DNA of 64,000 nucleotides from CAXXOK01 sp963664595 (lineage in GTDB: Bacteria > Bacillota > Clostridia > Christensenellales > Aristaeellaceae): NCBI GenBank assembly GCA_963664595.2, contig CAXXOK010000010.1:682001-746000 (forward strand), in the 5' to 3' direction. The translations under genes were made by a program, and so were the position numbers. Positions 16,504 through 25,855 of the stretch are shown here, one piece after another. Position 1 is the stretch's first letter. Each line of letters opens with the position of its first letter. The notes beneath the pieces were generated by a model that worked only from the letters and a program-made list of their open reading frames with translations, ran no database searches and had not been told where the DNA came from.

Positions 16504-17288
16504 AAATCGTCGATCTGACACAGGAGTACGAGAAGCTCTATTTCGTTTGTCTGGAAGACTGGTCAGACGAAATGAAAGAATCCGGATGCCATAAAGAAAC
16601 TTGGTACCGCGCAATGAAGGACAAAGGCCTGCGGGTAAAGCTGGCCCTGAACGACGACAACAAAGCGGTTGGCATGATCGAATATCTGCCCATTGAGTAT
16701 TCGATTGCGGAAGGTCACGAGCTGTACTATATCAACTGCATCTGGGTACATGGGCATAAGCAGGGCATCGGAGACCAGCGAAAACACGGCTATGGCAAGG
16801 CGCTGCTCCAGGCGGCGGAAGACGACGCCCGGGAGAAAGGCGCGTCAGGCATGGCGGCGCACGGAATCACATTGCCGTTTTGGATTCCTGCCTCGTATTA
16901 TAAAAAGCAGGGTTATCGGGTTATCGATAAAAGCGGCATGATGCGGCTGTTGTTTAAACCCTTCATCCCGCAGGCCCAGCCGCCCGTAATGGTCAAGCCC
17001 GTTCGGAAACCCTCAAAGCAGGAAAATCCCGGCAAGATAACCCTTACCTATCTGCTGACAGGCAGCTGCCCCGGATGCAATATCGTGTTCGAGCGGGCAA
17101 ACCGGGCGGCCGAAGAATTTCAGGGCCAGGTTGTACTTCGGACAATCGATACGTCGGACCGGGAAACCTATCTTGCATGGGGCGCGCAGAACGAGCTGTT
17201 TCTGGAAGACCGCCGGATTACCAACGGCCCTCCGCTTTCCTATGCCAAATTGAAGAAAATGATACAAAAGCAGCTCCGCAGGCTTTAG
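16500..17288 (+). CDS. GNAT acetyltransferase fused to a CxxC thioredoxin-like domain
   Basis: Residues about 1-160 form a GNAT fold (acetyl-CoA loop around RKHGYGKALLQAAE; PASYYKKQGY near its end). After a Pro/Lys linker, residues about 180-262 look thioredoxin-like, with CPGC in TGSCPGCNIVFERAN and a strand-helix pattern after it. The layout resembles YoaP-type GNAT proteins. Substrate unknown; the second domain may bind a thiol or metal. RBS GAGGAGG lies inside the end of the PaaX gene. Gene end is 3' free, with a long unannotated stretch following. Confidence 0.72.
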   Translation: MKIVDLTQEYEKLYFVCLEDWSDEMKESGCHKETWYRAMKDKGLRVKLALNDDNKAVGMIEYLPIEYSIAEGHELYYINCIWVHGHKQGIGDQRKHGYGKALLQAAEDDAREKGASGMAAHGITLPFWIPASYYKKQGYRVIDKSGMMRLLFKPFIPQAQPPVMVKPVRKPSKQENPGKITLTYLLTGSCPGCNIVFERANRAAEEFQGQVVLRTIDTSDRETYLAWGAQNELFLEDRRITNGPPLSYAKLKKMIQKQLRRL

Positions 17289-17894
17289 CCCATAAGACAG
17301 CCTTTCGCGCATTGCGTTCCCGCCCAATTTCAAAGCGACTGCCAACCGCGACATCACAGGACGCGCAACAATTTTACCGGGATCGTTCCATAATCATTTT
17401 GCCAGCAAGATCGAGGTGCTGCAAGCAGTATAGAATCGTGATATAGTGCTTATCCTTCATCCGGAAAGTGCATCGGAAATCAAGCAGGTGAACAAACAGT
17501 ATCACCGGCAACATAATTTAATTACATTACCTTGTTTGAGAGGATCATTCACAGTTTTCTCAATACCATGTAAAGCAAGCAGCTTGCCAAATAAAACAAG
17601 ATTATCCTGATGGAGGAGTACGCCCGCCAACCGTCGGGGAACCGCTTATTCGTGGCAGATAATGCTTGCTTTTCTCCATGGATAACCTGCTCGTGTGACG
17701 GATAGCCTGGGCAATCTCCGCGTGAAGGATGCAACGCTCTCCGGCAAAACGCATGGCTGCATATACCTTGGCTTCGCTTCGGACTATGTGTGCTATGCTT
17801 TCTTCAGAAATAATCCGGGATATTCACGGCGCTACAGACCTAAATCATTACACAATAGCTCTTCGAAACGCTTGTCAGTCCATAGACCGCTTTG
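17289..17894. other. Gene-poor stretch
   Basis: About 600 bases without a supportable gene. Short open frames on both strands have no family resemblance, no good RBS and unusual composition compared with neighbours. It may be decayed coding DNA, but I recognise nothing in it. Confidence 0.5.
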
Positions 17895-18298
17895 CTATTT
17901 GCCTATCGCCTTTTGCAGCGCGTCGCGGATGGCCAGCAGAATCACTTTGCTGGAATAGGTGGCGCCGGAGGCGGTATCCACCAGCAGTGACTGTGTCTGG
18001 ACAACTCGATCCGGAATCACTTCCGCGCCGCCGCCCTGCCCGTTAAGGTGCTGCTCCAGAAGAATACTGGTTATCTCGTGATCCTTCACCGCCACCTGCA
18101 CCTGTGCGATCACGGGAAACGCGTTGCATCTCCCGGTAAAGGTTCCGTCCGGAACCTGCGTAAGGTCTATTGCTTCTATAAAGGTCTGTGCGATTTGCCG
18201 TTGATTGCGCTCCCCTACGTCAGCAGAATGCCGATCACCGCGGCCAGCGCAACCGCGATAGTAACCCATACCATCGTCCTTTTCCGTCTCCCACTCAT
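17895..18298 (-). pseudogene. Membrane-anchored FMN-binding-domain protein, frameshifted
   Basis: An ATG at 18298 with GGAGGA upstream opens a frame encoding MSGRRKRTMVWVTIAVALAAVIGILLT, a basic N-terminus plus one membrane span, and stops at TAG about 27 codons in. The adjacent frame then continues GERNQRQIAQTFIEAIDL... to the C-terminal SGATYSS motif of FMN_bind domains (covalent FMN on the Thr of SGAT-S/T). Joining them needs a one-base shift near the TAG. This is either a real disabling frameshift or a sequencing error; no slippery heptamer was seen. Intact relatives are exported flavoproteins in extracytoplasmic electron transfer. Confidence 0.65.
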
Positions 18299-18617
18299 AT
18301 ACCGTTCCTCCATGGTTGCGGCAGGACACAACAGCGTTACGAGGATATTGATTTGCGGCAGGGTTTACGAAATCCGGCGCTGCCTTGCGCTGATTTTTAT
18401 GTGTCCTGTTTGCAGGCTGTTTCTATTGCCGCTATTATACTCGTACTTCCTGTCGGCACGCAAGAAGCAAGAAATAAAACATTGCATATTTTCTCCGCGT
18501 TCCGTTTATCCGGCTTCTTCCCGCTGCCCTTTACAGACACCCATCCGCACGGTATGATTAGGAAGCGTTATCCGTTCCGAAAACCAGCAAAGCACGCTGC
18601 AGGCAGAGAGGTTATAC

Positions 18618-19568
18618 ATGTCCGATACACAAACAAGCAAATCTTCCGAAATACAAACGGTATCCATCGTAGGGCTTGGAGCGCTCGGCACTTTATTCGG
18701 CCAGCTTCTGGCCCTTCACATACCAAAAAACGATTTGCGCATTCTGGCCGATCCCGGCCGCATTGCCCGCTATCGGCGTGACGGTGTATACAGCAACGGT
18801 GAGCCGTGCGATTTTCAATACGTATCGACCGATGATCCCGTTCCCCCCGCGGATCTGATTTTGGTCGCGGTAAAATACGGTCAGCTTTCCGAAGCGCTGC
18901 AAACCATGCGCAGCCACGTTGGTCCCGATACCCTGATACTGTCCCTGCTCAACGGCATTTGCAGCGAGGATGATATCGCGGCGGTTTACGGCCGCGATAA
19001 GGTGGTGGACTGCATCGCATACGGTATGGACGCGGTCAAGGAAGGCAACCGCCTGACCTACGGCCATACCGGCAAACTTTGTATCGGAACCCATATCAGC
19101 GGTCCGCCGACGGATTCCGTTCAAAAAATCGCCCGTTTCTTTGAACGGTTCCGCTTGCCCTATGAAATCAGCGAGGACATGGGCCGGTTTATGTGGGGCA
19201 AGTTCATGCTGAATGTAGGCGTCAACCAGACGCTGGCGGTTTTCGGCCCGGATTATGCTGCCATCCAGCACAACGGCCCCCAACGGGATACCATGATTGC
19301 CGCGATGCGCGAGGTGGTCGCGCTTTCGGCCCTCGAAGGCATTCATTTAACGCAGGCCGATCTGACAAAGTGGGTGGATATCCTTTCCACCTTAACCCCT
19401 CAGGGCAAGCCCTCCATGCGGCAGGATGTGGAAGCGCAGCGCTTTAGCGAGGTGGGGCTGTTCTCCGGCACCGTGCTTGCGCTGGCCCAGAAGCATGGGC
19501 TGGATACCCCCGTGAACCGAATGCTGTTTGACCGGATTCAGGAGATTGAATCCCGGTACCCGGCATAA
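18618..19568 (+). CDS. Ketopantoate reductase-like (PanE/ApbA) dehydrogenase
   Basis: N-terminal Rossmann motif SIVGLGALGTLFG, then VAVKYGQL, LLNGICSEDDI, the catalytic-type lysine in MWGKFMLNVGVNQ, and the C-terminal helical domain with GKPSMRQDVEAQR. Full length for the family. It reduces a 2-keto acid with NADPH; ketopantoate (CoA pathway) is the classic substrate, but many paralogues act on other 2-oxoacids and no pan genes adjoin it. RBS AGAGAGG before ATG. Confidence 0.82.
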   Translation: MSDTQTSKSSEIQTVSIVGLGALGTLFGQLLALHIPKNDLRILADPGRIARYRRDGVYSNGEPCDFQYVSTDDPVPPADLILVAVKYGQLSEALQTMRSHVGPDTLILSLLNGICSEDDIAAVYGRDKVVDCIAYGMDAVKEGNRLTYGHTGKLCIGTHISGPPTDSVQKIARFFERFRLPYEISEDMGRFMWGKFMLNVGVNQTLAVFGPDYAAIQHNGPQRDTMIAAMREVVALSALEGIHLTQADLTKWVDILSTLTPQGKPSMRQDVEAQRFSEVGLFSGTVLALAQKHGLDTPVNRMLFDRIQEIESRYPA

Positions 19569-19748
19569 GCATTGTACAATCATTTCACTATATCCACGAT
19601 TCCATCTTGCAATGTTTATACATCCTCTGTATACTGTGAAAGGTATTTAAGCTTTTACATGGGTTTGCATACCGTCAGTCCACCGCATACCGTGCTGCCG
19701 TTTTGTCGGCAAACCCGATTTTGATCCAACAGTCTGGAGGCGTGTCCA

Positions 19749-20840
19749 TTGTTTCAGCTGCCCGAATATCATGCGCCGGATTTTTCCGGCGCGGCGTTTG
19801 TATCCGCCCCGGATGTGCATACCCTGCCGGCCCCCGGAGACGGAATCCTTCCCGATGATTTCTACGCAACGAGCATTTACCCGGAGTATTTCAAGTGTAA
19901 CGGCAGTTGGCGGCTGATCAGCGCCGCGCGGATGGACTGCGCCGTCGTCATCAGCGATGGCCGCCCCATCGCCACGGAAGCCCGCCGGATTAAGCGGGGC
20001 GACCAAATTGTGATTGGCCGGGAAGAAAACCTATCCAACGGCGTGTTTACAGATGATCACGCGTTTCAGGAGATACGGGGTAAAAGCAGCGCCCAAAGCT
20101 TTGCTTTCCGCACGGGAAGCTCCCGGGAAACCTCATATTCCCGGGACTATGATCAGCTCTATGAGATTTTGAAGCACGACCGGCATAACGGCTCCATCGT
20201 ATGGGTGCTTGGGCCTGCCGTGGCCTTTGACTATGATTCCAGAAAAGCGATGGCCGGGCTTGTATCCAACGGATATGTACACGCGATCCTCGCCGGAAAC
20301 GCGCTTGCGACCCATGATATGGAGGCCGGACTGTTTCACACCGGCCTCGGTCAGGATATTTACACCAAGGAGCTGCTCTATAACGGCCACTACCACCATC
20401 TGCAAACAATCAACAGCGTGCGCCAAAGCGGGTCCATTGAGAAGTTTATCCAAGAGAATCCCGCGCAGGATGGTATTGTGGCCGCATGCGTACGCCACCA
20501 CGTGCCGATGGTTCTGGCCGGTTCCATCCGGGATGATGGCCCGCTGCCCGGCGTGATCGCCAATGTGTATGAAGCCCAGGACGCCATGCGGCGGCAAACC
20601 ATGCAGGCCACCACCGTAATTGCCCTCGCAACACAGCTCCATACCATTGCCACCGGCAATATGACGCCGTCCTGGCAGCTTCGCGGCGGAAAGCTGCGCC
20701 CCGTTTATTTCTTTACCGTGGACATTTCGGAATTTGCCGTGGGAAAGCTGCACGACAGGGGCAGTCTCAGCGCCATCAGCATCGTTACCAACGTGCAGGA
20801 TTTCCTGATCAACACTGCGCGAAGCTTGAACGTACTGTAA
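19749..20840 (+). CDS. LOR/SDH-domain protein (TIGR00300-like, archaeal-type ornithine cyclodeaminase family)
   Basis: The block LAGNALATHDMEAGLFHTGLGQDIY and the downstream HHVPMVLAGSIRDDGPLPGV match the conserved core of the LOR/SDH or TIGR00300 family, in which archaeal members make proline from ornithine. Nucleotide-binding features are not classical. Start is TTG at 19749, preceded by GGAGG at 9 bases; no ATG fits. A strong terminator separates it from a convergent YfcC-type carrier, which could supply an amino acid substrate (inference). Confidence 0.7.
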   Translation: MFQLPEYHAPDFSGAAFVSAPDVHTLPAPGDGILPDDFYATSIYPEYFKCNGSWRLISAARMDCAVVISDGRPIATEARRIKRGDQIVIGREENLSNGVFTDDHAFQEIRGKSSAQSFAFRTGSSRETSYSRDYDQLYEILKHDRHNGSIVWVLGPAVAFDYDSRKAMAGLVSNGYVHAILAGNALATHDMEAGLFHTGLGQDIYTKELLYNGHYHHLQTINSVRQSGSIEKFIQENPAQDGIVAACVRHHVPMVLAGSIRDDGPLPGVIANVYEAQDAMRRQTMQATTVIALATQLHTIATGNMTPSWQLRGGKLRPVYFFTVDISEFAVGKLHDRGSLSAISIVTNVQDFLINTARSLNVL

Positions 20841-20876
20841 TTTCCATCGAATATAGCTTCCGCATGGCCGCCGAAT

Positions 20877-20914
20877 AAACCAAGCCGCAATCGCTTTTGA
20901 TTGCGGCTTGGTTT
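20877..20914. terminator. Bidirectional terminator
   Basis: Perfect 16-bp stem (20877-20892 with 20899-20914), 6-base loop, T-rich on the right and A-rich on the left, between convergent genes. Confidence 0.88.
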
Positions 20915-20968
20915 CTTTTTGCTCATTCGTTTGACTGGAAATACGCCCCTGTTCCCCGCGCACTATTG

Positions 20969-22447
20969 TTAAAACGGCCCGTACTGAATTGCGACACCGA
21001 TCATCAAAAACCCGCAGGCAATTAAAAGAGAAACCAACTGAAGCTTGATCGTCCATTTCATCCATTTGGTATAACTGACCACCGTTAAGCCGAGGCAGAT
21101 CAGCAGCACTGGGTTGGTGGGATATATCATGTTGGAAAAGCCGTCACCGAAGCTGAACGCCAGCACCGAGGTTTGCCGGGTAAATCCGACCAGATCGGAT
21201 AACGGCGCGATAAGCGGCATCACCAGAAACGCTTTGGCGGACGAGGAGCCGACAAACAGCTCCAGCAGCAAAATCAGCGCGTACGCCAGCAATATGGCCA
21301 CAAAGGGCGAGGTGGTCATTATCACGTTCGAAGTGTGGTACAGGATGGTATCCATGATCCCGCCGTTGCTGATGATAAATTTCACACTCATCGCCATCAA
21401 AATCAACACAATTCCCGGCGCGATGCCACCGGCTGCGCCGACGATGATTTTCAGCCTTCGCTTGCCGGAAATCCCCGCGATTTTTGAGGCGATCAACCCG
21501 CCGACCAACAGCAGAATCCCAAGAATGGGCAGCATGAGATCGGACAGAATGGAAACGAACGAAGCCGCTACAAACAGCACCAGCATCCCCACAAGGAACA
21601 TGCCGAAAGCAAGGCTTGCTTTTTCCAGCTTCCGAAATTCCTCCGGGGTTTTTTGGCTGAGCATCTTTTCCAAACTGCCGGAATCACGATATTTTTCACG
21701 CAGTGCGGCATCGTCCCCGTATACGCTGGATTTTTCAGGGTTCTTTTCAATTTTCCGCGCATACCGGTATAGAAACAAAAATAGCACGCCATAATACACA
21801 AGGAAGATGATCACGCGGTATCCGGAGCCGGAATACAGGGGCAGCCCCGCAATTTTTTGTGTGATCGCAATGGAAAACGGGTTGGTGATGGCGGCTGTAA
21901 ACCCAAAGCAGGACGCGAGCATGCTCATACCCAGCCCCACCAGCGAATCCCAGCCCATGCAGTAAGCCAGCGCCAGGATGATCGGCACCAGCGCGATGTT
22001 CTCTTCAAACGTGCCCAGCACAGCCCCCAGCAGCATGAAGAAAAACACGATGATCGCCATCAGCAGGTATTTCATCCGACTGAACCTTTTAACCGCTTTG
22101 GAGATGAACAGCGACATGATATCGCTCTTTTCCAGCAGAGAAAACGCCATGCTCACCGCCAGCAGGAAAAAGATGATCACGATCACAACCGCGCCGTCCG
22201 CACTGCCCAGCACCTCGATAGGCGCTGTAAACCAACGGAAGATGGGTAACTTTGCCGTATCCGTTGTATGGTATGAATCCGCTACGAGCGTTTCGATTCC
22301 GTCCACTGTTACGCGGTCGTAACTGCCGGTAGGCACAACGCGCGTGAGAACGCCCACGGTTATCATCAACAGGAACAAGATGACAAACGCGATGATAAAG
22401 GTTCGTTTCCCGATTTTTAAGGATGCCTCTTCCCGGTTGTTCTCCAT
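20969..22447 (-). CDS. YfcC-family membrane carrier
   Basis: About 492 residues with some 12 hydrophobic spans. It has the family features: an N-terminal helix followed by RVVPTGSYDR, the re-entrant-like GTFEENIALVPII and ITNPFSIAI, and a C-terminal FGDGFSNMIYPTNPVLL. YfcC/DcuC-type carriers move dicarboxylates, amino acids or dipeptides; substrate unknown here. The ATG at 22447 is chosen over the one 14 codons upstream because AGGAGG lies about 8 bases before it. Its own promoter is upstream. Confidence 0.84.
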   Translation of the reverse strand: MENNREEASLKIGKRTFIIAFVILFLLMITVGVLTRVVPTGSYDRVTVDGIETLVADSYHTTDTAKLPIFRWFTAPIEVLGSADGAVVIVIIFFLLAVSMAFSLLEKSDIMSLFISKAVKRFSRMKYLLMAIIVFFFMLLGAVLGTFEENIALVPIILALAYCMGWDSLVGLGMSMLASCFGFTAAITNPFSIAITQKIAGLPLYSGSGYRVIIFLVYYGVLFLFLYRYARKIEKNPEKSSVYGDDAALREKYRDSGSLEKMLSQKTPEEFRKLEKASLAFGMFLVGMLVLFVAASFVSILSDLMLPILGILLLVGGLIASKIAGISGKRRLKIIVGAAGGIAPGIVLILMAMSVKFIISNGGIMDTILYHTSNVIMTTSPFVAILLAYALILLLELFVGSSSAKAFLVMPLIAPLSDLVGFTRQTSVLAFSFGDGFSNMIYPTNPVLLICLGLTVVSYTKWMKWTIKLQLVSLLIACGFLMIGVAIQYGPF

Positions 22448-22535
22448 TGCGGAATCCTCCTGCCGCTTAGGGTGCTGCCCTGTGTTCACCCGAAGCGCTT
22501 ATTTTCCGATATCTTTCAATGATACAATAGAGAAT

Positions 22536-22578
22536 ATTATATGAACAGCCCGGCGCAAAGTCAATCGCCAGGCTGTTC
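22536..22578 (-). promoter_or_regulatory. Promoter of the YfcC gene with overlapping inverted repeat
   Basis: Minus strand TTGACT (22559-22564), 17-bp spacer, TATAAT (22536-22541). An inverted repeat GAACAGCC (22543-22550) / GGCTGTTC (22571-22578) spans the spacer and upstream side, so it may be an operator. It could also act as the weak terminator of the upstream MocR gene. Confidence 0.55.
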
Positions 22579-22592
22579 GCGTTCTGTTTATT

Positions 22593-23996
22593 CTATTGTT
22601 TTGACTTCTGTAATTCGGAAACGAGTTTCCCAAGCGCACGGATCCCGCCCTGAATCTGTTCAAGGCTCAGGTGCCCGTATCCTAAAAGCAGCTGGTCCGT
22701 AGGCTCCCCATCCACAAGGCAATACCTTGACAGCGGTGTTACCCGTATACCCGCGGCCCTGCACCGAGCCATGAATTCACTGCCGAAAGTATATCCCGTA
22801 AATTGCAGCGCAATGTGCAGGCCAGAAGAATCACCCCATGGCAGCACGGCATCCCCGAACGATTGACGCACGGCATCCAGCAGTGCGCCGCGTTTTTCTC
22901 CGTACAGCCGCCGCATCTGCCGTACATGACGGTCCAGCAGCCGCAGCCGCAGAAACTCTTTCAGTGCAGCTTGCTCCAGCATGGGGTTTTGTACGTCCAG
23001 ATAGGTTCTGGTATGCCGCCATTTGCCCTGCAGCGCCTTTGGCAGTACGGCAAACCCGATCCGCAGCGCCGGAAACATGGTTTTGCTGAACGTACCGACA
23101 TAGACCACACGGGAGGAATCCATTGTATAGATGGGGCTGATGGGTAAGCCTGTGTACCGGAATTCACTGTCGTAATCATCTTCAATAATATAGAAATCTT
23201 TCTCCACAGCCATGCGGATCAGAGCGGCGCGGCGGGTTGCCGTTAAAATGCTGCCCAGTGGAAACTGATGAGACGGCGTAACATAGACCGCCGCGACATC
23301 CTTTCCACTCAGCGAGGCCACGTCCGCGCCCTGCTCATCTACCCGCATGGGATGAATGGGGATTGCGCGCTCCTCCACCAGCGTTCTCACCCCTTGATGT
23401 GATGGGTTTTCCAGCGCAAAGGGAAGCTTATCGCGCCGCAGGATTTCCACCAGTACATATAGTGCCTGTGTGGCGCCGGAGGTGATATAAATATCTGCCG
23501 GATCCACTTCCATATTCCGCGCCCTGAAAAGCCAGGCGGCAATCTCTCCGCATAGCGGCTCCCAGCCCTTTGGGCTGCTGTATGCCATGCTGCGGGCCGA
23601 CAGGCTGTCGGCCGCCTCTTTAATTCTCTCGTTCCATGCTTTCCATGGAAACGCGTTGAGATCAGGCTGTCCGGAACGGAAATCCCAGAGGATATCTGCT
23701 TTATGCTCTTCCAGCTTTATGGGCTTACTTTCCTTTCGCATCCGCTGCATTTGCAGTCCATCGGCCACACGGGACGGCGCGCCTTGCCTACGGAGGATAA
23801 ATCCCTCCGTCCAGAGCATATCATAGGCGATATTGACGGTGTTGCGGGATACGCCCAGTGCGTCCGCCAGCTCTCTGGTAGAGGGTATCGCTTCGCCCTG
23901 TGCAATCCGCCCCGACAAAATCCGCTCCTTCAGCGAACGGTAGATCTGCTGGGACAGCCCGATTTCGCCTTTTGGATCCAATTCAATTCCCCACAT
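22593..23996 (-). CDS. MocR/PdxR-type regulator (GntR HTH + aminotransferase fold)
   Basis: Residues 10-75 are a GntR winged helix (LSQQIYRSLKERILSGRI, STRELADALGVSRNTVNIAYDML). The rest is a fold-type I aminotransferase domain with IIEDDYDSEFRY and the PLP-lysine block YVGTFSKTMFPALRIGF. Such proteins use PLP or its adduct as effector and control PLP or amino-acid metabolism. It is divergent from an EamA transporter / B3-4 pair, the probable targets. Normal full length. Confidence 0.88.
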   Translation of the reverse strand: MWGIELDPKGEIGLSQQIYRSLKERILSGRIAQGEAIPSTRELADALGVSRNTVNIAYDMLWTEGFILRRQGAPSRVADGLQMQRMRKESKPIKLEEHKADILWDFRSGQPDLNAFPWKAWNERIKEAADSLSARSMAYSSPKGWEPLCGEIAAWLFRARNMEVDPADIYITSGATQALYVLVEILRRDKLPFALENPSHQGVRTLVEERAIPIHPMRVDEQGADVASLSGKDVAAVYVTPSHQFPLGSILTATRRAALIRMAVEKDFYIIEDDYDSEFRYTGLPISPIYTMDSSRVVYVGTFSKTMFPALRIGFAVLPKALQGKWRHTRTYLDVQNPMLEQAALKEFLRLRLLDRHVRQMRRLYGEKRGALLDAVRQSFGDAVLPWGDSSGLHIALQFTGYTFGSEFMARCRAAGIRVTPLSRYCLVDGEPTDQLLLGYGHLSLEQIQGGIRALGKLVSELQKSKQ

Positions 23997-24009
23997 ATAG
24001 CTACTCCTG

Positions 24010-24057
24010 CTGGTACTCTATCATTGCATATTAACTGGTTCTTTCAATAGTCCAGTT
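24010..24057. promoter_or_regulatory. Candidate MocR operator
   Basis: The divergent intergenic region holds direct repeats CTGGTACT (24010-24017) and CTGGTTCT (24035-24042), 25 bp apart. The second also forms an inverted repeat AACTGG (24033-24038) / CCAGTT (24052-24057). Direct-plus-inverted sites are usual for MocR dimers. Confidence 0.5.
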
Positions 24058-24108
24058 TATCCGTTACCATTATATCCGATCTGATTGAATATACAAGAAG
24101 GCGGGATC

Positions 24109-25032
24109 ATGATGCAGTCTCTGCGGGGAAAACTCTACCTGACGTGTGCCTTTGCCCTGGCCGGTACCTCCGTGATTACCGGGTATCTGCTTTCTGAAAA
24201 AGTGTCCGTTTTTACGATCACCATGATCAGCATGGGCATTGTGCTGGTCGGTTTATTTCCGGTTTATGGCAGGCTAACAATCCGCACTGCCCGTTTGCTT
24301 ACCGGGCACGACTGGCTTCTTCTCTTTTTTCAGGCTCTGTTTGGTATTTTTTTATTCCGTATGTTTCTCCTTTTTGGTGTTGCCTTTACCAGCACGGCAG
24401 AAGCCGGTGTGTTAACCGGGGCAACGCCCGCCGTTACCTCGTTGCTGGCTTTTTGGATACTCAAGGAGCGTCCTTCCGGCATCACGGTTGCCGGGATCGG
24501 CTGTACCGTGGCCGGCATTGTTTTGTTACAGGGAAACCGTTTGTTTTCCGTACAGTTCTCCGTCAGCCATCTGCTGGGGAACGCGTTGGTTCTGTGCGCC
24601 GCCGCGAGCGAATCTACCTTCAATATCCTATCGCGCAAGCATCAGGGCAGTGAGTACCGGCGCTCTGCCGTGATGATCCATCCGATGGTGCAAACTCTGC
24701 TGGTCTGCGGCTTTGCATTTTGCCTTTCAGCCATCCCCGCAATACTGGAGCATCCCTGGTCCTCACTGAAAACGCTCGGCTTACAGGAATGGGCGGCTTT
24801 CGTGTGGTATGGGTTATTTGTTACCGCGGCAGCCTTCGGTTTTTTCTATGCGGGCGCCAAACGTTGCAACGCGTATACGATCGCCGCGTTTTCCGGTGTA
24901 ATGCCGCTTTCTGCGGGGTTGCTATCCATACTTGTGCTGCGGGAACGGGCAACGGTTTTCCAATGGATTGCAGGCATATTGATTATCCTTGGTATCCTTT
25001 TGATTGGACGAAAGAACAGGAGGACGGCATGA
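24109..25032 (+). CDS. EamA/DMT-family transporter
   Basis: About ten membrane spans arranged as two five-span EamA repeats. The repeat ends LKERPSGITVAGIGCTVAGIVLL and LRERATVFQWIAGILIILGILL mark each half. Presumed exporter or importer of a small metabolite; divergent MocR control suggests a vitamin B6 vitamer or amino acid. A TTG at 24085 is in frame, but ATG at 24109 has AAGGCGGG just upstream. Its stop overlaps the next start (ATGA at 25029-25032). Confidence 0.83.
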   Translation: MMQSLRGKLYLTCAFALAGTSVITGYLLSEKVSVFTITMISMGIVLVGLFPVYGRLTIRTARLLTGHDWLLLFFQALFGIFLFRMFLLFGVAFTSTAEAGVLTGATPAVTSLLAFWILKERPSGITVAGIGCTVAGIVLLQGNRLFSVQFSVSHLLGNALVLCAAASESTFNILSRKHQGSEYRRSAVMIHPMVQTLLVCGFAFCLSAIPAILEHPWSSLKTLGLQEWAAFVWYGLFVTAAAFGFFYAGAKRCNAYTIAAFSGVMPLSAGLLSILVLRERATVFQWIAGILIILGILLIGRKNRRTA

Positions 25033-25694
25033 TTACTCTTAATAATTCGGTTACACAACGCTTTCCGGGTGCAAAAATGGGGATTCTCGCCATAACGCAT
25101 GCTGATCCGGCGGCGGCCCTTCCGCCGTCCGCTATTGACGCCGCCATGGCAGAAATCCGCAACCGATACGCGCAAAAAGACCGAAAGGCGTTGAAATCGA
25201 TGTATCCCATTCAGGTATACACGGATTATTACCGCCACTTCGGGTATAGTTATCATGTGCTTGCACAGCTTGAATCGGTGCTTCAGGGGAAGAAGCAATT
25301 TCAGTCCCGGCCCAGCCTGCTGAATGCGATTTTTGTCACCGAGGTGGAAAGCATGCTGCTCGCGTCAGGCCACGATCTGGCAGCGCTGCGTACTCCCCTT
25401 CAGCTGAAGACCGCAGCGGGCGATGAAACATACCTGTCGATTTCCGGAAAGGCAGTTACCGCCGTGCCTGGCGACCTTATGGTATGCGATGGAACCGGTG
25501 TGATTTCCAGTATCTTACGGGGGCCGGACGAGAGAAGCCGCATTACGGCGAAGACCACCGATGTGCTGATCACCCTGTATGCCCCGCCGGGCATCCAATC
25601 AGCTGATTTAATGGCTGCGCTTCATAGATTGGAAACGCGAATTGCTTCCTTTTCGCCCTCCGCCGAAACGCTTTGTCTGGATGTTTATGAATGA
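25029..25694 (+). CDS. B3/B4 domain protein
   Basis: About 221 residues resembling the B3/B4 domain of phenylalanyl-tRNA synthetase beta: RPSLLNAIFVTEVESMLLASGHDL, then a second half with VPGDLMVCDGTGVISSILRGPD. Stand-alone forms may bind tRNA or edit misacylated products; function not established. The start overlaps the transporter stop by 4 bases, so the two are co-translated. The frame is open further upstream only as a shadow inside the transporter. Confidence 0.78.
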   Translation: MITLNNSVTQRFPGAKMGILAITHADPAAALPPSAIDAAMAEIRNRYAQKDRKALKSMYPIQVYTDYYRHFGYSYHVLAQLESVLQGKKQFQSRPSLLNAIFVTEVESMLLASGHDLAALRTPLQLKTAAGDETYLSISGKAVTAVPGDLMVCDGTGVISSILRGPDERSRITAKTTDVLITLYAPPGIQSADLMAALHRLETRIASFSPSAETLCLDVYE

Positions 25695-25855
25695 AATAAA
25701 TAACAAACTGATGTGGCTAGGGATTTTGATTTTTTAATCCGCAGTCGGGAAAAAGAAAAACAGTGCGGCCGGTTGCCGCATCCGGTCTTCTCTGCAAAGA
25801 ACATTGGCAAATAACGGCAACAGGCAACGGCATGCTGTTAGGACTTCGCATGCAA

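Noticed and set aside
17549..18046. Several short open frames on both strands between the GNAT and FMN-binding genes
   Set aside because: No RBS, no family resemblance and mutual overlap; not supportable as genes.
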